Translations under genes and position numbers: made by a program
In this document: positions 16,717 to 25,721 of the stretch, piece by piece
How positions within the stretch are numbered: position 1 is the stretch's first letter
Layout: each line of letters begins with the position of its first letter
Origin: Alistipes sp.
GTDB lineage: Bacteria; Bacillota; Clostridia; Oscillospirales; Ruminococcaceae
Assembly: GCA_023667265.1 (NCBI GenBank)
Contig: JAMPAJ010000001.1
Coordinates: 21,714 to 85,713 of the forward strand
Direction: 5' to 3'
Length of the DNA: 64,000 bases
Notes under the pieces: model-generated
What the model saw: only the letters and a program-made list of their open reading frames with translations
Told to the model about the DNA's origin: nothing
Database searches by the model: none

Positions 16717-17913
16717 TTATTTATCCAGAATATCTTTAGTCATCTTCGCCAGGAGCTCCATACCCTTTTCGATCTGCTCGTTTGAGGGCGTGGAGTAATT
16801 CAGGCGGAAGGAGTGACTGACTTCTTTTTCGTCGATGCTGAATGAGTTGCCGGGAACGACCGCGACCTTATATTCCTGAACTGCTTTTGTGCAGAACGCG
16901 TTCATATCGCAGCTTTCGGGCAGCGTGCACCAGACGAAGAGACCGCCCTGGGGACGGACATATGTGATCTGCTTTGAAAACTCGTTGTCTATGTAGCCGC
17001 ACATGAGATCGCTCTTCTGCTTATAGATGCCGCGGAGCTTGTTGAAGTGAGCTTCTCTGTCAACGGTTGTCATAAATCTGTGGGAAACGACCTGCGCCCA
17101 GATATTGGAGTGAACGTCGGAAACCTGCTTGCACACAACGATCTTCTGAATTATCGGAGCAGGGGCGGAGACGAAGCCTGTCCGGAAGCCCGACGATATA
17201 AGCTTGGAGAAGGTTGAGGAGTAGATAACGCGTCCTTCTGTGTCCAGGCTTTTTATAGAGGGGACATTTTCTCCGGCAAATCTCAGCTCGCCGTAAGGGT
17301 CGTCCTCCAGAATGATGAAATCATAGCGGCAGGCAAGCTCATAAACTGCCTTGCGCTTTTCGAGGGACATAGTTCTGCCCGTCGGGTTCTGGAAGTTGGG
17401 GATAAGATACAGGATCTTAACGTTTGGCTGAGTTTTCAGCGCATTTTCAAGCTTGTCCAGGTTGATGCCGTCATCGTCCATATCTACGCCCACAAGGTTT
17501 ACGTTATAGGAGCGGAAAGCGTTCAGAGAACCGATAAAGCTGGGCGACTCGCAGAGAAGAGTGTCGCCCTCGTTGAGGAGCACCTTGCAGGAAAGCTCGT
17601 TAGCCTGCTGTCCGCCGGATGTGACGATGAGGTCGTCAAATTCCTTATGGAAGCAGTTTTTTTCAGTCAGCCAGCCTTTCAGGAAGTCACGGAGAGGAGT
17701 ATATCCTTCTGTGATGCTGTACTGGAGAGCAAGGATAGGGTCGTCTCTCAGCAGCTCTGCGGAAATTTCAGCTATACGCTCCGTGGGAAAAGCCTCGGGA
17801 GCTGGATTTCCTGCGGCGAAGGAGATGACCGAGGGGTCAGAGGTGAATTTAAGTATCTCTCTTATAGCAGAAGCCTTGAGACCGCTGACCTTATCGGAAA
17901 ATTTATATTCCAT
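16717..17913 (-). CDS. PLP-dependent aminotransferase, class I/II
   Basis: The 398-residue fold-type I enzyme shows SFAAGNPAPEAFP, SGGQQANEL, NFQNPTGRTMS, EDDPYGELRF, and the Schiff-base lysine in SSTFSKLISSGFR. It resembles the LysN/ARO8-like group of GntR-related aminotransferases (2-aminoadipate or aromatic/branched-chain substrates), without the DNA-binding domain. It leads the group with the hypothetical gene and trpS. The promoter is the TTGCAA-17-TATAAT at 17971-17999. Confidence 0.88.
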   Translation of the reverse strand: MEYKFSDKVSGLKASAIREILKFTSDPSVISFAAGNPAPEAFPTERIAEISAELLRDDPILALQYSITEGYTPLRDFLKGWLTEKNCFHKEFDDLIVTSGGQQANELSCKVLLNEGDTLLCESPSFIGSLNAFRSYNVNLVGVDMDDDGINLDKLENALKTQPNVKILYLIPNFQNPTGRTMSLEKRKAVYELACRYDFIILEDDPYGELRFAGENVPSIKSLDTEGRVIYSSTFSKLISSGFRTGFVSAPAPIIQKIVVCKQVSDVHSNIWAQVVSHRFMTTVDREAHFNKLRGIYKQKSDLMCGYIDNEFSKQITYVRPQGGLFVWCTLPESCDMNAFCTKAVQEYKVAVVPGNSFSIDEKEVSHSFRLNYSTPSNEQIEKGMELLAKMTKDILDK

Positions 17914-17970
17914 TTTTACCAGCCTTTCTGTATATTTTTTAATTAATTAAAGCACAATATGCTATTATTT

Positions 17971-17999
17971 ATTATATCATATATTCTGAAAAATTGCAA
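17971..17999 (-). promoter_or_regulatory. Promoter of the aminotransferase-trpS group
   Basis: On the minus strand, TTGCAA and TATAAT are exactly 17 bases apart, preceded by CGCGTGGG. The same CGCGTGGG-TTGCA arrangement precedes miaB. Confidence 0.75.
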
Positions 18000-18077
18000 C
18001 CCACGCGGAAATAAATTTTAAACTGAAGTATGTTTAACGCGAAATCGCCGGCGGAGGCTCTCCGCCGCAACATAATT
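17994..18077 (-). repeat. Promoter-attached repeat, copy A
   Basis: Read on the minus strand: a hairpin GCGGAGAGCCTCCGC, then CGGCGATTTCGCG, an AT-rich stretch, then TTTCCGCGTGGGTTGCA. The hairpin-to-CCGCGTGGG distance is 57 bases, against 56 in copy B at 42241-42318. The block lies immediately upstream of the aminotransferase promoter and also precedes the divergent flippase gene. Confidence 0.75.
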
Positions 18078-18128
18078 CTGATTTCTGCAACATATATTTT
18101 AGAAAAAGTTTCAGGTGACGGTGATAAA

Positions 18129-19715
18129 TTGAAAAAGCAGAATTTTATAAAAGGCTCGGTCATACTTATGATCTCCGCAATAGCCGCAAAGGGACTTGGC
18201 GCGCTGTTCAAAATACCGCTTACAAATATGCTTGGCGGGATCGGCATGAGCTATTTCAGCTGTGCCTACAGCATCTTCATGCCGGTTTACGCCCTGACAG
18301 TGACAGGTCTTTCAACGGCGGTCGCGCGGCTTACGGCAGAGAGCATGGCTCTCGGAATGTATGAAAATGTCCGGCGAATACGAAAAACAGCCCACTTGCT
18401 TTTTGCCGCGATAGGCATTCTCGGAAGCCTGCTCATACTACTGCTGGCAAGGCCTTTCAGTCTCCTTGCCACGGGAAATACAGAATCCGGACTTGCGATA
18501 GCGATGATAGCTCCGTCGGTGCTTTTCGGCTGCGTTACGGCTGTGGAGCGAGGGTATTACGAGGGTATGAGCAATATGTACCCCACGGCTCTTTCTCAGG
18601 CGGCGGAGGGCGTCGTCAAGGTCGCTGCCGGACTATGGCTTTGCGGCGCTGCGCAAGCTCATTCTCTGGAAATTATGGCGTATTTTCCCGGGATAACCGA
18701 CCCGAGAGCCGTTTCCGCCGGAGCAGGAATCCTTGGCGTAACTCTTTCTACGGTCGGAGCGGCAGTTTTCTTTGCCCTGATAAGCCTGTTCCGCAGGCGT
18801 AAAAAACAGCCGGGAGAAGCTCACCAGCAGGATCGCGGCAGAATTGCTGCAGATCTGGTAAAAACAGCTCTTCCGGTAGGCGTAAGCGCGCTGGTGACGA
18901 ATCTTACCGCTGTTATCGACATGATGACTATAATTGGCTGTATCAGTCATTTCGGACTTCGTGCCGGACTGCCGGTCGGAGTAACGGCAGAGGACGCTCC
19001 GGGCTTTGTGTACGGCTCATTTTCCGGCATCGCGCTGACGGTGTTCAATCTTGTTCCCTCTGTGACAAATATGCTTGGAAAGGGCGTTCTTCCCTCGGTC
19101 ACGGAGGCGTGGGCGGCTGGCGATAAGGTCAGGCTGCGTAGATTTTCCTCCCAGGCGCTTCTGGCGGCGGCGGTAATAGCAGTTCCGGCGGCTGTGGGCT
19201 TGGCGGTGCTGTCGCCATGGGTGCTCCACTTTCTCTTTCCGCGGCAGTGGGACGAGGCGGAGATATGTGTGAACGCGCTCCGGCTGCTGATGCCGGGAAT
19301 GGTGTGCCTGTGCGTGTCGTTTCCGCTTTTCGGTATGCTGCAAGGTATCGGCAGAGCGTCGTCTCCACTGAAAATAATGGCTCTGGGAACGGCGGTAAAG
19401 CTTGCCGGAAATCTGATCTTCATACCTTTCGCAGGTGCAAACGGTGCGGCGATCTCAACATCCATTTGCTATGCCGTGATATTAGCGGTTTCGCTGCGGA
19501 CTTATATCAAGGCGGCAGGGATCTCATTGAAAGCAGAGCCGTTTTTCTCGGTGGTTCTGTCCGGACTGCTCTGCGGAGGAGCTGCGCTGCTTGTGTCGGA
19601 TATATCGGCGAGATACGGAGCAGACGGCATACTTGTCATTCTTTTGTCTGCGCTGGCAGGCGGAGCGGTATATCTTTCGTCGCTGATGTTCATGCAGAAG
19701 GGCGTTGCGAAATAA
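18129..19715 (+). CDS. MurJ/SpoVB-type polysaccharide or lipid flippase
   Basis: The frame is open from 18030, but the first part is the repeat. The TTG at 18129, preceded by AGGTGA, begins a typical start (MKKQNFIKGSVILMISA). The 529-residue protein is strongly hydrophobic with about 14 membrane segments, consistent with the MOP superfamily exporters that flip lipid-linked saccharides or lipid II. FFKIP-like LFKIPLTNMLGGIGMSYF and the repeated bundles fit the SpoVB/stage V group. It ends at a terminator shared with the convergent DUF4352 gene. Substrate is not assigned. Confidence 0.85.
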   Translation: MKKQNFIKGSVILMISAIAAKGLGALFKIPLTNMLGGIGMSYFSCAYSIFMPVYALTVTGLSTAVARLTAESMALGMYENVRRIRKTAHLLFAAIGILGSLLILLLARPFSLLATGNTESGLAIAMIAPSVLFGCVTAVERGYYEGMSNMYPTALSQAAEGVVKVAAGLWLCGAAQAHSLEIMAYFPGITDPRAVSAGAGILGVTLSTVGAAVFFALISLFRRRKKQPGEAHQQDRGRIAADLVKTALPVGVSALVTNLTAVIDMMTIIGCISHFGLRAGLPVGVTAEDAPGFVYGSFSGIALTVFNLVPSVTNMLGKGVLPSVTEAWAAGDKVRLRRFSSQALLAAAVIAVPAAVGLAVLSPWVLHFLFPRQWDEAEICVNALRLLMPGMVCLCVSFPLFGMLQGIGRASSPLKIMALGTAVKLAGNLIFIPFAGANGAAISTSICYAVILAVSLRTYIKAAGISLKAEPFFSVVLSGLLCGGAALLVSDISARYGADGILVILLSALAGGAVYLSSLMFMQKGVAK

Positions 19716-19744
19716 AAAAGGCAGAGAAATCCTCTGCCCTTTTG
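19715..19744. terminator. Bidirectional terminator
   Basis: GGCAGAG and CTCTGCC close a 5-base loop between A and T runs, between convergent genes. Confidence 0.8.
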
Positions 19745-19757
19745 TAGTCATATCATT

Positions 19758-20324
19758 TCAGTTCAGCTTAACAATGCCTGAGCCGTCGACCTTGACCTTC
19801 ACAACGCTTTCCTTGTTGCTCATGTTGTCAAGTGTGGGGAAGAAGCAGACTGTAAAGCTCTTGGTATCATCGGGAATGATGAATCCGCCGATAACCCCGG
19901 AAAAATCGCCGTTTGCCGGGATCTCAAAGGGATTCTCGGCATAGTTGTCAACTGCCTGAGCCGCGTTTATCTGAGTTCTGATGTCGAAATGGGATTCTGT
20001 TCCGTCGTCAAAGAGAATGTAGAAGTTATTGAGACAGTTCATTTCATAGGTCTTGTCCGACGAATTGGAGATCGACACATCAAGATAGATGTATCTTCCG
20101 TCCTTCTGGTCAGATTCGAGGACTCTGTTAAGCTTGAAAACTGTGCTGTTCTCGTCAGCCTCTTCCGCGATGCCGACGGAGATCTCCTTGCTGTGAAGCT
20201 CCTCGTTGCTTGAAACCTGAGTGCGCGAGGAGCTTTGCTCCTTTGTTCCGGAGGAACAGCCGACGGCGGCAGTTCCGGCAAGGGCAGCGGCGAGTATGAG
20301 TGAAATTATCTTACATTTTTTCAT
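19758..20324 (-). CDS. DUF4352-type lipoprotein
   Basis: Start at 20324 is chosen for its GGAGG site and the signal sequence MKKCKIISLILAAALAG, with a lipobox-like AVGC. The mature part is Ser/Thr-rich, then an immunoglobulin-like domain (YIYLDVSISNSSDKTYEMN; GGFIIPDDTKSFTVCF), as in DUF4352/telomeric-repeat-binding-like secreted proteins of Gram-positives. Function is unknown. It is single, 188 residues, on the surface. Confidence 0.75.
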   Translation of the reverse strand: MKKCKIISLILAAALAGTAAVGCSSGTKEQSSSRTQVSSNEELHSKEISVGIAEEADENSTVFKLNRVLESDQKDGRYIYLDVSISNSSDKTYEMNCLNNFYILFDDGTESHFDIRTQINAAQAVDNYAENPFEIPANGDFSGVIGGFIIPDDTKSFTVCFFPTLDNMSNKESVVKVKVDGSGIVKLN

Positions 20325-20458
20325 GATAAGCCTCCGATATACAGAGCGTCCAGCGCTCATATTACATATATTATATCACATATCAGTCGTGGTTGTCAAG
20401 GCAGTCGAAAATATTTCCGGAGTCTGTAATTTTGTAATCTGATGCTAACAAAATTGAC

Positions 20459-20487
20459 TTGATTTTTTTCGGGAAATATGATAAAAT
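20459..20487 (+). promoter_or_regulatory. Ferredoxin promoter
   Basis: TTGATT and TAAAAT are 17 bases apart, about 50 bp before the gene. A TTGACT just upstream is 22 bases from the -10 and is less likely. Confidence 0.65.
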
Positions 20488-20537
20488 AAATGTAACAGGA
20501 TGATATCCTACAAAATTTCCTATGGAGGTACATAATT

Positions 20538-20708
20538 ATGGCATACGTTATTTCTGATGAGTGTGTAAGCTGCGGCGCTTGTGCTGCTGACTGCCCCGCT
20601 GGCGCTATTTCTGAGGGAGATGGCAAGTACGTTATCGACGCAGACGCTTGCGTAGACTGCGGCGCTTGTGCTGCAACCTGCCCTGTTGGCGCTCCTCAGG
20701 CTGAATAA
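20538..20708 (+). CDS. 2[4Fe-4S] ferredoxin
   Basis: A 56-residue clostridial-type ferredoxin. Two CxxCxxCxxxC clusters are visible (CVSCGACAADCP and CVDCGACAATCP) with near-perfect internal symmetry. It carries electrons for fermentative enzymes such as pyruvate:ferredoxin oxidoreductase and hydrogenase. It is monocistronic, with GGAGGT 8 bases before the ATG, its own promoter and its own terminator, consistent with high expression. Confidence 0.97.
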   Translation: MAYVISDECVSCGACAADCPAGAISEGDGKYVIDADACVDCGACAATCPVGAPQAE

Positions 20709-20724
20709 TTCACGCACTTTTTCG

Positions 20725-20752
20725 GCGGCTGTCCTTTGACAGCCGCTTTTTT
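20725..20752 (+). terminator. Ferredoxin terminator
   Basis: GCGGCTGTC and GACAGCCGC form a 9-bp stem with a short loop, followed by TTTTTT. Confidence 0.92.
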
Positions 20753-20792
20753 GTTTCCACTTTCGCAATTATGGTATTTTTTACAAAACTAC

Positions 20793-20822
20793 TTGACAGA
20801 TTTCTATGAAACATAGTATAAT
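20793..20822 (+). promoter_or_regulatory. Promoter for solute-binding protein gene 2
   Basis: TTGACA and TATAAT are 18 bases apart, the same spacing as the promoter of the paralogue at 10775. Confidence 0.8.
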
Positions 20823-20881
20823 AGATGTGAAAAGTATTTCCGGGCAGCCCTCTTGCGCGGAAAAGAAAAGGAGTATTTTAT

Positions 20882-22315
20882 ATGAACAAGCTTAAAAAGA
20901 TTTTAGCCGGCGTAAGTGCGATGGCTATGATGATGACAGCCTCTGTTTCCTGCGGAAAAAAGGATGAGTCCTCTTCCGAGTCCGAGGACAACAGCCGCTA
21001 TGTTGAGGAGGATCAGTTCTCCGTTGACGTCGATGAGGAGGAGATAAAGAGCGATTCCGACGTGGACATCAGCGGACAGACGATAACCTGGCTCTGCGAT
21101 TATGACCTGAATCCGCAGAACAACAAGGACAGATCTGTTGCGCTTTCCCTCTTCGAGGACGTTTACGGCGGCAAGATAAACTACGTACAGGCTACATCTG
21201 ACGATAAGTTCACAAAGCTTGCTTCTATGATAATGAGCGGAGACGAGGTGGATATGTTCCCCTATGAGTGGGACGCAGTTCCCAACGGCGTTGTTAAGGA
21301 TCAGTACCAGCCTCTCGACCCGTATTTCGATATAATGGGCATAAACGACGGACTCTGGGACGACATGGAGGACGTTATTGATATGTTCGAGTATAACGGT
21401 CAGCATTATGTTGTGCCGTACACCATTTCCGATCCGCTGCTCATCACCTACAGCAGAAAGCTTATGCAGGCTGAGGGTCTTGACGATCCCTATGAGCTGT
21501 ACCTTGACGGCGAGTGGGATTGGAATACAATGATGGATATGATGAATCAGTTTGTTTCCGGCGCAGGCGACGGACAGACGCGCTACGGCATCAACGGCTG
21601 GTTCGGTCAGGCTATTATCCAGTCCACAGGACATACTGTTGTAAATTACGAGAACGGAAAGTTTGTAAACAATATTGACGACCCTGAGATCGAAAAGGCT
21701 GAGCTTCTTATGCAGGAGATCAACTCCAAGCAGCTCTATAATCCGACTTGGATAGGCTGCTTCCCGGACGACGAGTCCACGCTCTTCTTCGCTATGGCTG
21801 ACTGGGCGCTGGGCACATCGAACTCAAAGAATCCTGACGGCGACCTTATGATCGTACCTTTCCCCAAGTCTCCCGAGGCTGACGAAAACTACCTCTGCTG
21901 CAACTTTGCCGCAAAGATGCTTGTTGCAGGCTCGACAAAGGGCGAGGCTGTTGCGACTTATCTGAAATGCGAGAGACTTGCTGCTACTCAGGAGGAGTAC
22001 AAGGAGCTTGCTAAGCAGAAGGCTCTCGTTGTGGAGAAGACGGCTTCCGGCATCACGAAGTCATACGTTACAGAAGAGCAGTACGACGCGCTCCAGAGCT
22101 ATCTTGACACCAGAAATATGACTCCTATGTTCGATTTCGGATATGGAATGGGCGCAAGAATGTACGGCGAGGGCGAGTACACCTACGAGACAAGAGGCGT
22201 AATGAACAACCTGACAAGCGCGCTTCTTGAGGGCAGCGAGGCTGTTGACTCATGGGCCACTCTCCGCGACGCATGGACTGGCGTTATCGACGAGGAGATC
22301 GGTAAATTTAACTGA
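20882..22315 (+). CDS. Extracellular solute-binding lipoprotein, paralogue of the 10887 gene
   Basis: The 477-residue protein has a signal sequence with VSCGKK as probable lipidation site, an acidic Ser/Glu tether, and the same order of segments as the 10887 protein (ITWLCDYDLNP, SGDEVDMFPYEWDAVPNG, DGEWDWNTMMDMM, YGINGW). It is likely the binding component of a carbohydrate ABC importer, but no permease is adjacent. A strong AAGGAG site precedes it. Its transcript ends near a hairpin of the dispersed element family. Confidence 0.85.
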   Translation: MNKLKKILAGVSAMAMMMTASVSCGKKDESSSESEDNSRYVEEDQFSVDVDEEEIKSDSDVDISGQTITWLCDYDLNPQNNKDRSVALSLFEDVYGGKINYVQATSDDKFTKLASMIMSGDEVDMFPYEWDAVPNGVVKDQYQPLDPYFDIMGINDGLWDDMEDVIDMFEYNGQHYVVPYTISDPLLITYSRKLMQAEGLDDPYELYLDGEWDWNTMMDMMNQFVSGAGDGQTRYGINGWFGQAIIQSTGHTVVNYENGKFVNNIDDPEIEKAELLMQEINSKQLYNPTWIGCFPDDESTLFFAMADWALGTSNSKNPDGDLMIVPFPKSPEADENYLCCNFAAKMLVAGSTKGEAVATYLKCERLAATQEEYKELAKQKALVVEKTASGITKSYVTEEQYDALQSYLDTRNMTPMFDFGYGMGARMYGEGEYTYETRGVMNNLTSALLEGSEAVDSWATLRDAWTGVIDEEIGKFN

Positions 22316-22350
22316 TCCCGGCAGTTCCGGAGAAATAAAGCGGCACCGGG

Positions 22351-22386
22351 AAGAGGGGACGCTCTGCAAGAGAGAGCGTCCCCTAA
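22351..22386 (+). repeat. Single H1 hairpin of the multi-hairpin element
   Basis: AGGGGACGCTCT and AGAGCGTCCCCT flank GCAAGAG, the complement of the H1 loop in copy 1. Only H1 is present. It is followed by AAAATTTT and may serve as a weak terminator for the upstream gene. Confidence 0.8.
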
Positions 22387-22430
22387 AATTTTAAAGCAGC
22401 AGAAAGAAACAGAAAGGGAATTTTTGGAAT

Positions 22431-24728
22431 ATGTGGTTTGTTTTCGCGGCGGCTTTTATATTGACCGTCACTTGTTCGGGAGCTTTTATAAAATATTTCC
22501 GTAAGGATAATATGCCTGTATGGCTGGAAAACGGTTCGCTTATCGCGGCGGCTGTGCTGCTGTGCGCGGGCATCGGAGACGCTGTCGCCGGCTTCGGAAA
22601 TTTTCGCGGAGCATTTATTCTCATGGGCTTCGGAGCAGCGTTTGAGGCTGCGCTTTATCTGCTTCTGAAAAAGAGAAGCTCCCGGACTCTTGCCTTCATG
22701 GGAAAGCTGCTCCTGGCATCAGTGATCGCGGAACTGACGATCTTTCAGTTTCCCTCATACAGACTTCTTTTCGACGATCACCCCTACATGGCGTTTTCTG
22801 CCGCAGATGCGGAGCTTACGGACTGCGTATATGACGAGGCGCTGGGCGGAGTGCTTACGGAGGATATGAACGAAATAAGCCTTACATACCGGGATATCGA
22901 CAGCAAGATAGGCACTGTCTATGTCAGACTTCATTTCCAGGGTGAAGAAAGCCGCTCGATAAATTTCTTCTGCGATATGACCGATGAGACCGGGCACTAC
23001 TACCGCATGAAGCTCATTGACTCGAAGATCGCTGACGGCAGCGAGAGGTCGCAGTACGCTATGGCGCAGCTTTCGGGAAAGTCGGATACCATAAGATTCA
23101 GATTTTCCGGAATGCTTGAGGAGGACGCCGCAGTCATTGAGGGCATCGAGCTGAACAAGCCAATTCCCTTTGACGTTATGCCCCTGAGAGTGATACTAAT
23201 TGTCCTCATCGGCAGCTTTATCTACGGCTGCTTCTTCTCTCACGAGCTGAGCCGGGAGTATGAAAAGAGCAGATACATATGCCGTGTCGCGGCGACCTGG
23301 CTTACCATTGCGGTCATGTGCCTTGCAATTATGATAGTGCTCCAGCAGATACCAAAGGGCGGCTTCGGAGACAGATTCCGTCTGACTGAGGGCGACCAGA
23401 TAACGGAGGAGCTTGTGACGGCGTTTGAAAACGGACGCTTCGACCTCGACCTTGAAGTCAGCGACGAGCTTGCGGCTATGGAGAATCCCTACGACAACGG
23501 TACGAGGTTCTACAACGAGATAGAATACGAGTGGGATCACGCATATTACGACGGAAAATACTATTCCTATTACGGCATCGCGCCGCTGCTGATATTCGTG
23601 CCCTACCACCTTATCACCGGATATTTCTTCCCGACTGACGTAGCGGTCATGATATTCTCTTCCCTTGGAATACTCTTTCTCTCGATGCTGTATTCGGCGA
23701 TCGTGAGAAAATGGTTCGGGAAAATATCCGCAGCCGCCTATATTTCCGGACTTGCAGTGCTTCTGGTCTCCTGCGGCATATGGTTTTCGCTGGGCAGACC
23801 GCTGTTCTACGAGCTTGCCATATCGGCAGGATTTGCAGCCTGCACCGCCGGCGCATATTTCCTTGTGACCTCGGGCATAATCGACAGCCGGGACAAGATA
23901 AAATATCCCCGGGTAACAGCCTCGTCCCTGCTTCTGGGACTTGCTGTCATGTGCCGTCCGACCCTTGCGCTTTATGCTGTCTGCGGCGTGGTTTTCTGGC
24001 TTTTCGGCGTGAAAAAGGCGAAGGCGGACAAAAAGCTGCTGAAATATCTTGTCTGCGCGTTTTTGCCGATAGGCTTGCTGGGGCTTTTTCAGATGTACTA
24101 CAATTACGCAAGATTCGGCTCGATACTTGAATTCGGCATCAAATATTCACTGACCATAAACGACTTTACACGGACGGAGTTCCACTGGCATTTTGTCTTT
24201 ATCTGCCTTTACAATTTCCTTCTTGCTACGCCTGCGTTTATTCCGGATTATCCGTTTGTTTCCGCGCCCTTTTCCATGCTTGGAGTCAACGGATATATTT
24301 ACAAGGACGAGGGAACGGCTTCGGGAATACTGTTCCTGGCGCTGCCTGTATTCGCATATTTCCTGAGCCGGCGCGCGCTGAAGGCTTTGCCGAAAAAGTC
24401 TCGTCTGAAAACGGCTGTCATGCTTGGTCTGCCATGCCTTGCGATGCCGGTCATTATCGCTGCCTCGGCGTGGGAAAGCGGATATTCTGCGCGGTATATG
24501 GCGGATTTCTCCTGGCAGATAGTAATAGGCGCGATGATGATACTTTTCTTCCTCGGACAGCGTATCAAGGGCAGCCTTGGAAAGAGGATATTCAACGGAG
24601 CAATGGGCGTATGCGCGGCATATTCCCTTATCGTCGGCGCGATCGAGATACACGTGTTCTCTTTCCCTCAGATAAGCTATCCCAGATATGCCGATGTACT
24701 GGAGAGGCTGCTGGAGTTCTGGCATTAG
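22431..24728 (+). CDS. Large polytopic membrane protein, GT-C glycosyltransferase-like
   Basis: A 765-residue protein with several N-terminal membrane helices, an extracytoplasmic domain (about residues 115-250), then about ten further helices. The segment NPYDNGTRFYNEIEYEWDHAYYDGKYYSYYGIAP resembles the loop of a clostridial family of putative GT-C transferases that use lipid-linked sugars; listed key features are WDHAYY and GKYYSYYG. It would decorate envelope glycans or proteins. No donor or acceptor can be named. The evidence is architecture, so an unrelated polytopic protein remains possible. Confidence 0.6.
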   Translation: MWFVFAAAFILTVTCSGAFIKYFRKDNMPVWLENGSLIAAAVLLCAGIGDAVAGFGNFRGAFILMGFGAAFEAALYLLLKKRSSRTLAFMGKLLLASVIAELTIFQFPSYRLLFDDHPYMAFSAADAELTDCVYDEALGGVLTEDMNEISLTYRDIDSKIGTVYVRLHFQGEESRSINFFCDMTDETGHYYRMKLIDSKIADGSERSQYAMAQLSGKSDTIRFRFSGMLEEDAAVIEGIELNKPIPFDVMPLRVILIVLIGSFIYGCFFSHELSREYEKSRYICRVAATWLTIAVMCLAIMIVLQQIPKGGFGDRFRLTEGDQITEELVTAFENGRFDLDLEVSDELAAMENPYDNGTRFYNEIEYEWDHAYYDGKYYSYYGIAPLLIFVPYHLITGYFFPTDVAVMIFSSLGILFLSMLYSAIVRKWFGKISAAAYISGLAVLLVSCGIWFSLGRPLFYELAISAGFAACTAGAYFLVTSGIIDSRDKIKYPRVTASSLLLGLAVMCRPTLALYAVCGVVFWLFGVKKAKADKKLLKYLVCAFLPIGLLGLFQMYYNYARFGSILEFGIKYSLTINDFTRTEFHWHFVFICLYNFLLATPAFIPDYPFVSAPFSMLGVNGYIYKDEGTASGILFLALPVFAYFLSRRALKALPKKSRLKTAVMLGLPCLAMPVIIAASAWESGYSARYMADFSWQIVIGAMMILFFLGQRIKGSLGKRIFNGAMGVCAAYSLIVGAIEIHVFSFPQISYPRYADVLERLLEFWH

Positions 24729-24807
24729 TAAAAATACACAAAAAACGGATGAAATATACAGCAAAGTGTAAAATTTTCAGAATTGGAATAAAAATTTCTG
24801 AAAGTGC

Positions 24808-24836
24808 GTGACATTTTGATCTGAATATGCTATAAT
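24808..24836 (+). promoter_or_regulatory. Promoter for the Big_2 protein gene
   Basis: GTGACA and TATAAT are separated by 17 bases, about 80 bp upstream of the ATG. Confidence 0.65.
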
Positions 24837-24916
24837 TAAATGGAGAAAAGCAGGTATTCCTTGGGCGATAAAGAAAAATCCGAGGATGCTGAGATATAAG
24901 AAGGAAGGAAATCAAC

Positions 24917-25513
24917 ATGGAGAACAACGAACAGAGACCAAGAAAAAGAGTTACAAAAAAACAGCTGAGACAGCGTCAGTTCGGCGCGCTTGCCGTTATA
25001 GCGTTTATTGTACTGATGATTTTTGTATTGATCGCAAACGGATGCAGCAACACCGGAGGCAAAGACAAGGACGGCGAGAACAAACCGACCTCCACAACAA
25101 CGACAGCTCCGGTCACGACAATTGCTCCTCCTTTGACCACTGTTCCTGTAACAACGGAAAATCCGCTTGCGGCTGCGGTCATTCTCTCGAAGAGAGAGAT
25201 GTATCTCGACGTCGGCGCACAGGATGTTTCTATCATCTCTGTGTATCCGGAGGGCTCTTCCGAGCCGAACGAAGTGTGGACGTCCATGGATCCAACAGTA
25301 GCGACAGTTGACAGCCTGGGATATGTTACAGGCGTCGGCAAGGGCGAAACATACATCATCCTCAGCTTCGACAACAACCCCGGAATTGAAATTGCCATAA
25401 GAGTTTCCGTTGCCGGAGGCGCAGACGCTCCCGAGGGCGGAACTGCGACACAAGCTGTCGTTCCCTCTATGATACTGCCGGAGGAGACGGCGACTACTGT
25501 GGCTGGAGTCTGA
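24917..25513 (+). CDS. Membrane-anchored protein with a bacterial Ig-like (Big_2) domain
   Basis: The 198-residue product has a basic cytoplasmic start (RPRKRVTKKQLRQRQ), one transmembrane segment (about 22-42) ending in NGC, a Thr/Pro linker, and a Big_2 domain (WTSMDPTVATVDSLGYVTGVGKGET). The NGC could also be a lipobox. Big_2 domains mediate surface adhesion or act as spacers. The Thr tract resembles the linkers of the sca proteins. Function is otherwise unknown. Confidence 0.75.
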   Translation: MENNEQRPRKRVTKKQLRQRQFGALAVIAFIVLMIFVLIANGCSNTGGKDKDGENKPTSTTTTAPVTTIAPPLTTVPVTTENPLAAAVILSKREMYLDVGAQDVSIISVYPEGSSEPNEVWTSMDPTVATVDSLGYVTGVGKGETYIILSFDNNPGIEIAIRVSVAGGADAPEGGTATQAVVPSMILPEETATTVAGV

Positions 25514-25596
25514 GAACCTGATTTCGTAGAAATTCACAGGCTTTTCGGCTGAAATCCGGAAATTTTGGAAAATATGAGAAAAATTTTCCGAAACAC

Positions 25597-25625
25597 TTGA
25601 TTTCTGCGGCGGAATGTGATATAAT
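25597..25625 (+). promoter_or_regulatory. Promoter of the rimP-nusA-infB operon
   Basis: TTGATT and TATAAT are 17 bases apart, with GTGA before the -10. The transcript would start about 90 nt before rimP. Confidence 0.75.
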
Positions 25626-25647
25626 ATGATATGATGATAGTAAGCTT

Positions 25648-25675
25648 AAGACCGGAAATTTCCGGTCTTTCGTTT
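25648..25675 (+). promoter_or_regulatory. Palindrome in the rimP-nusA leader, possible attenuator
   Basis: AAGACCGGAAA followed at once by its complement TTTCCGGTCTT makes an 11-bp stem that runs into TCGTTT. It lies after the promoter and before rimP, so termination or antitermination in the leader is possible. Confidence 0.5.
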
Positions 25676-25721
25676 ATATTGAAACAAAAAAGAAAATTCT
25701 TTCTGAGAGAGGAGCGATACA

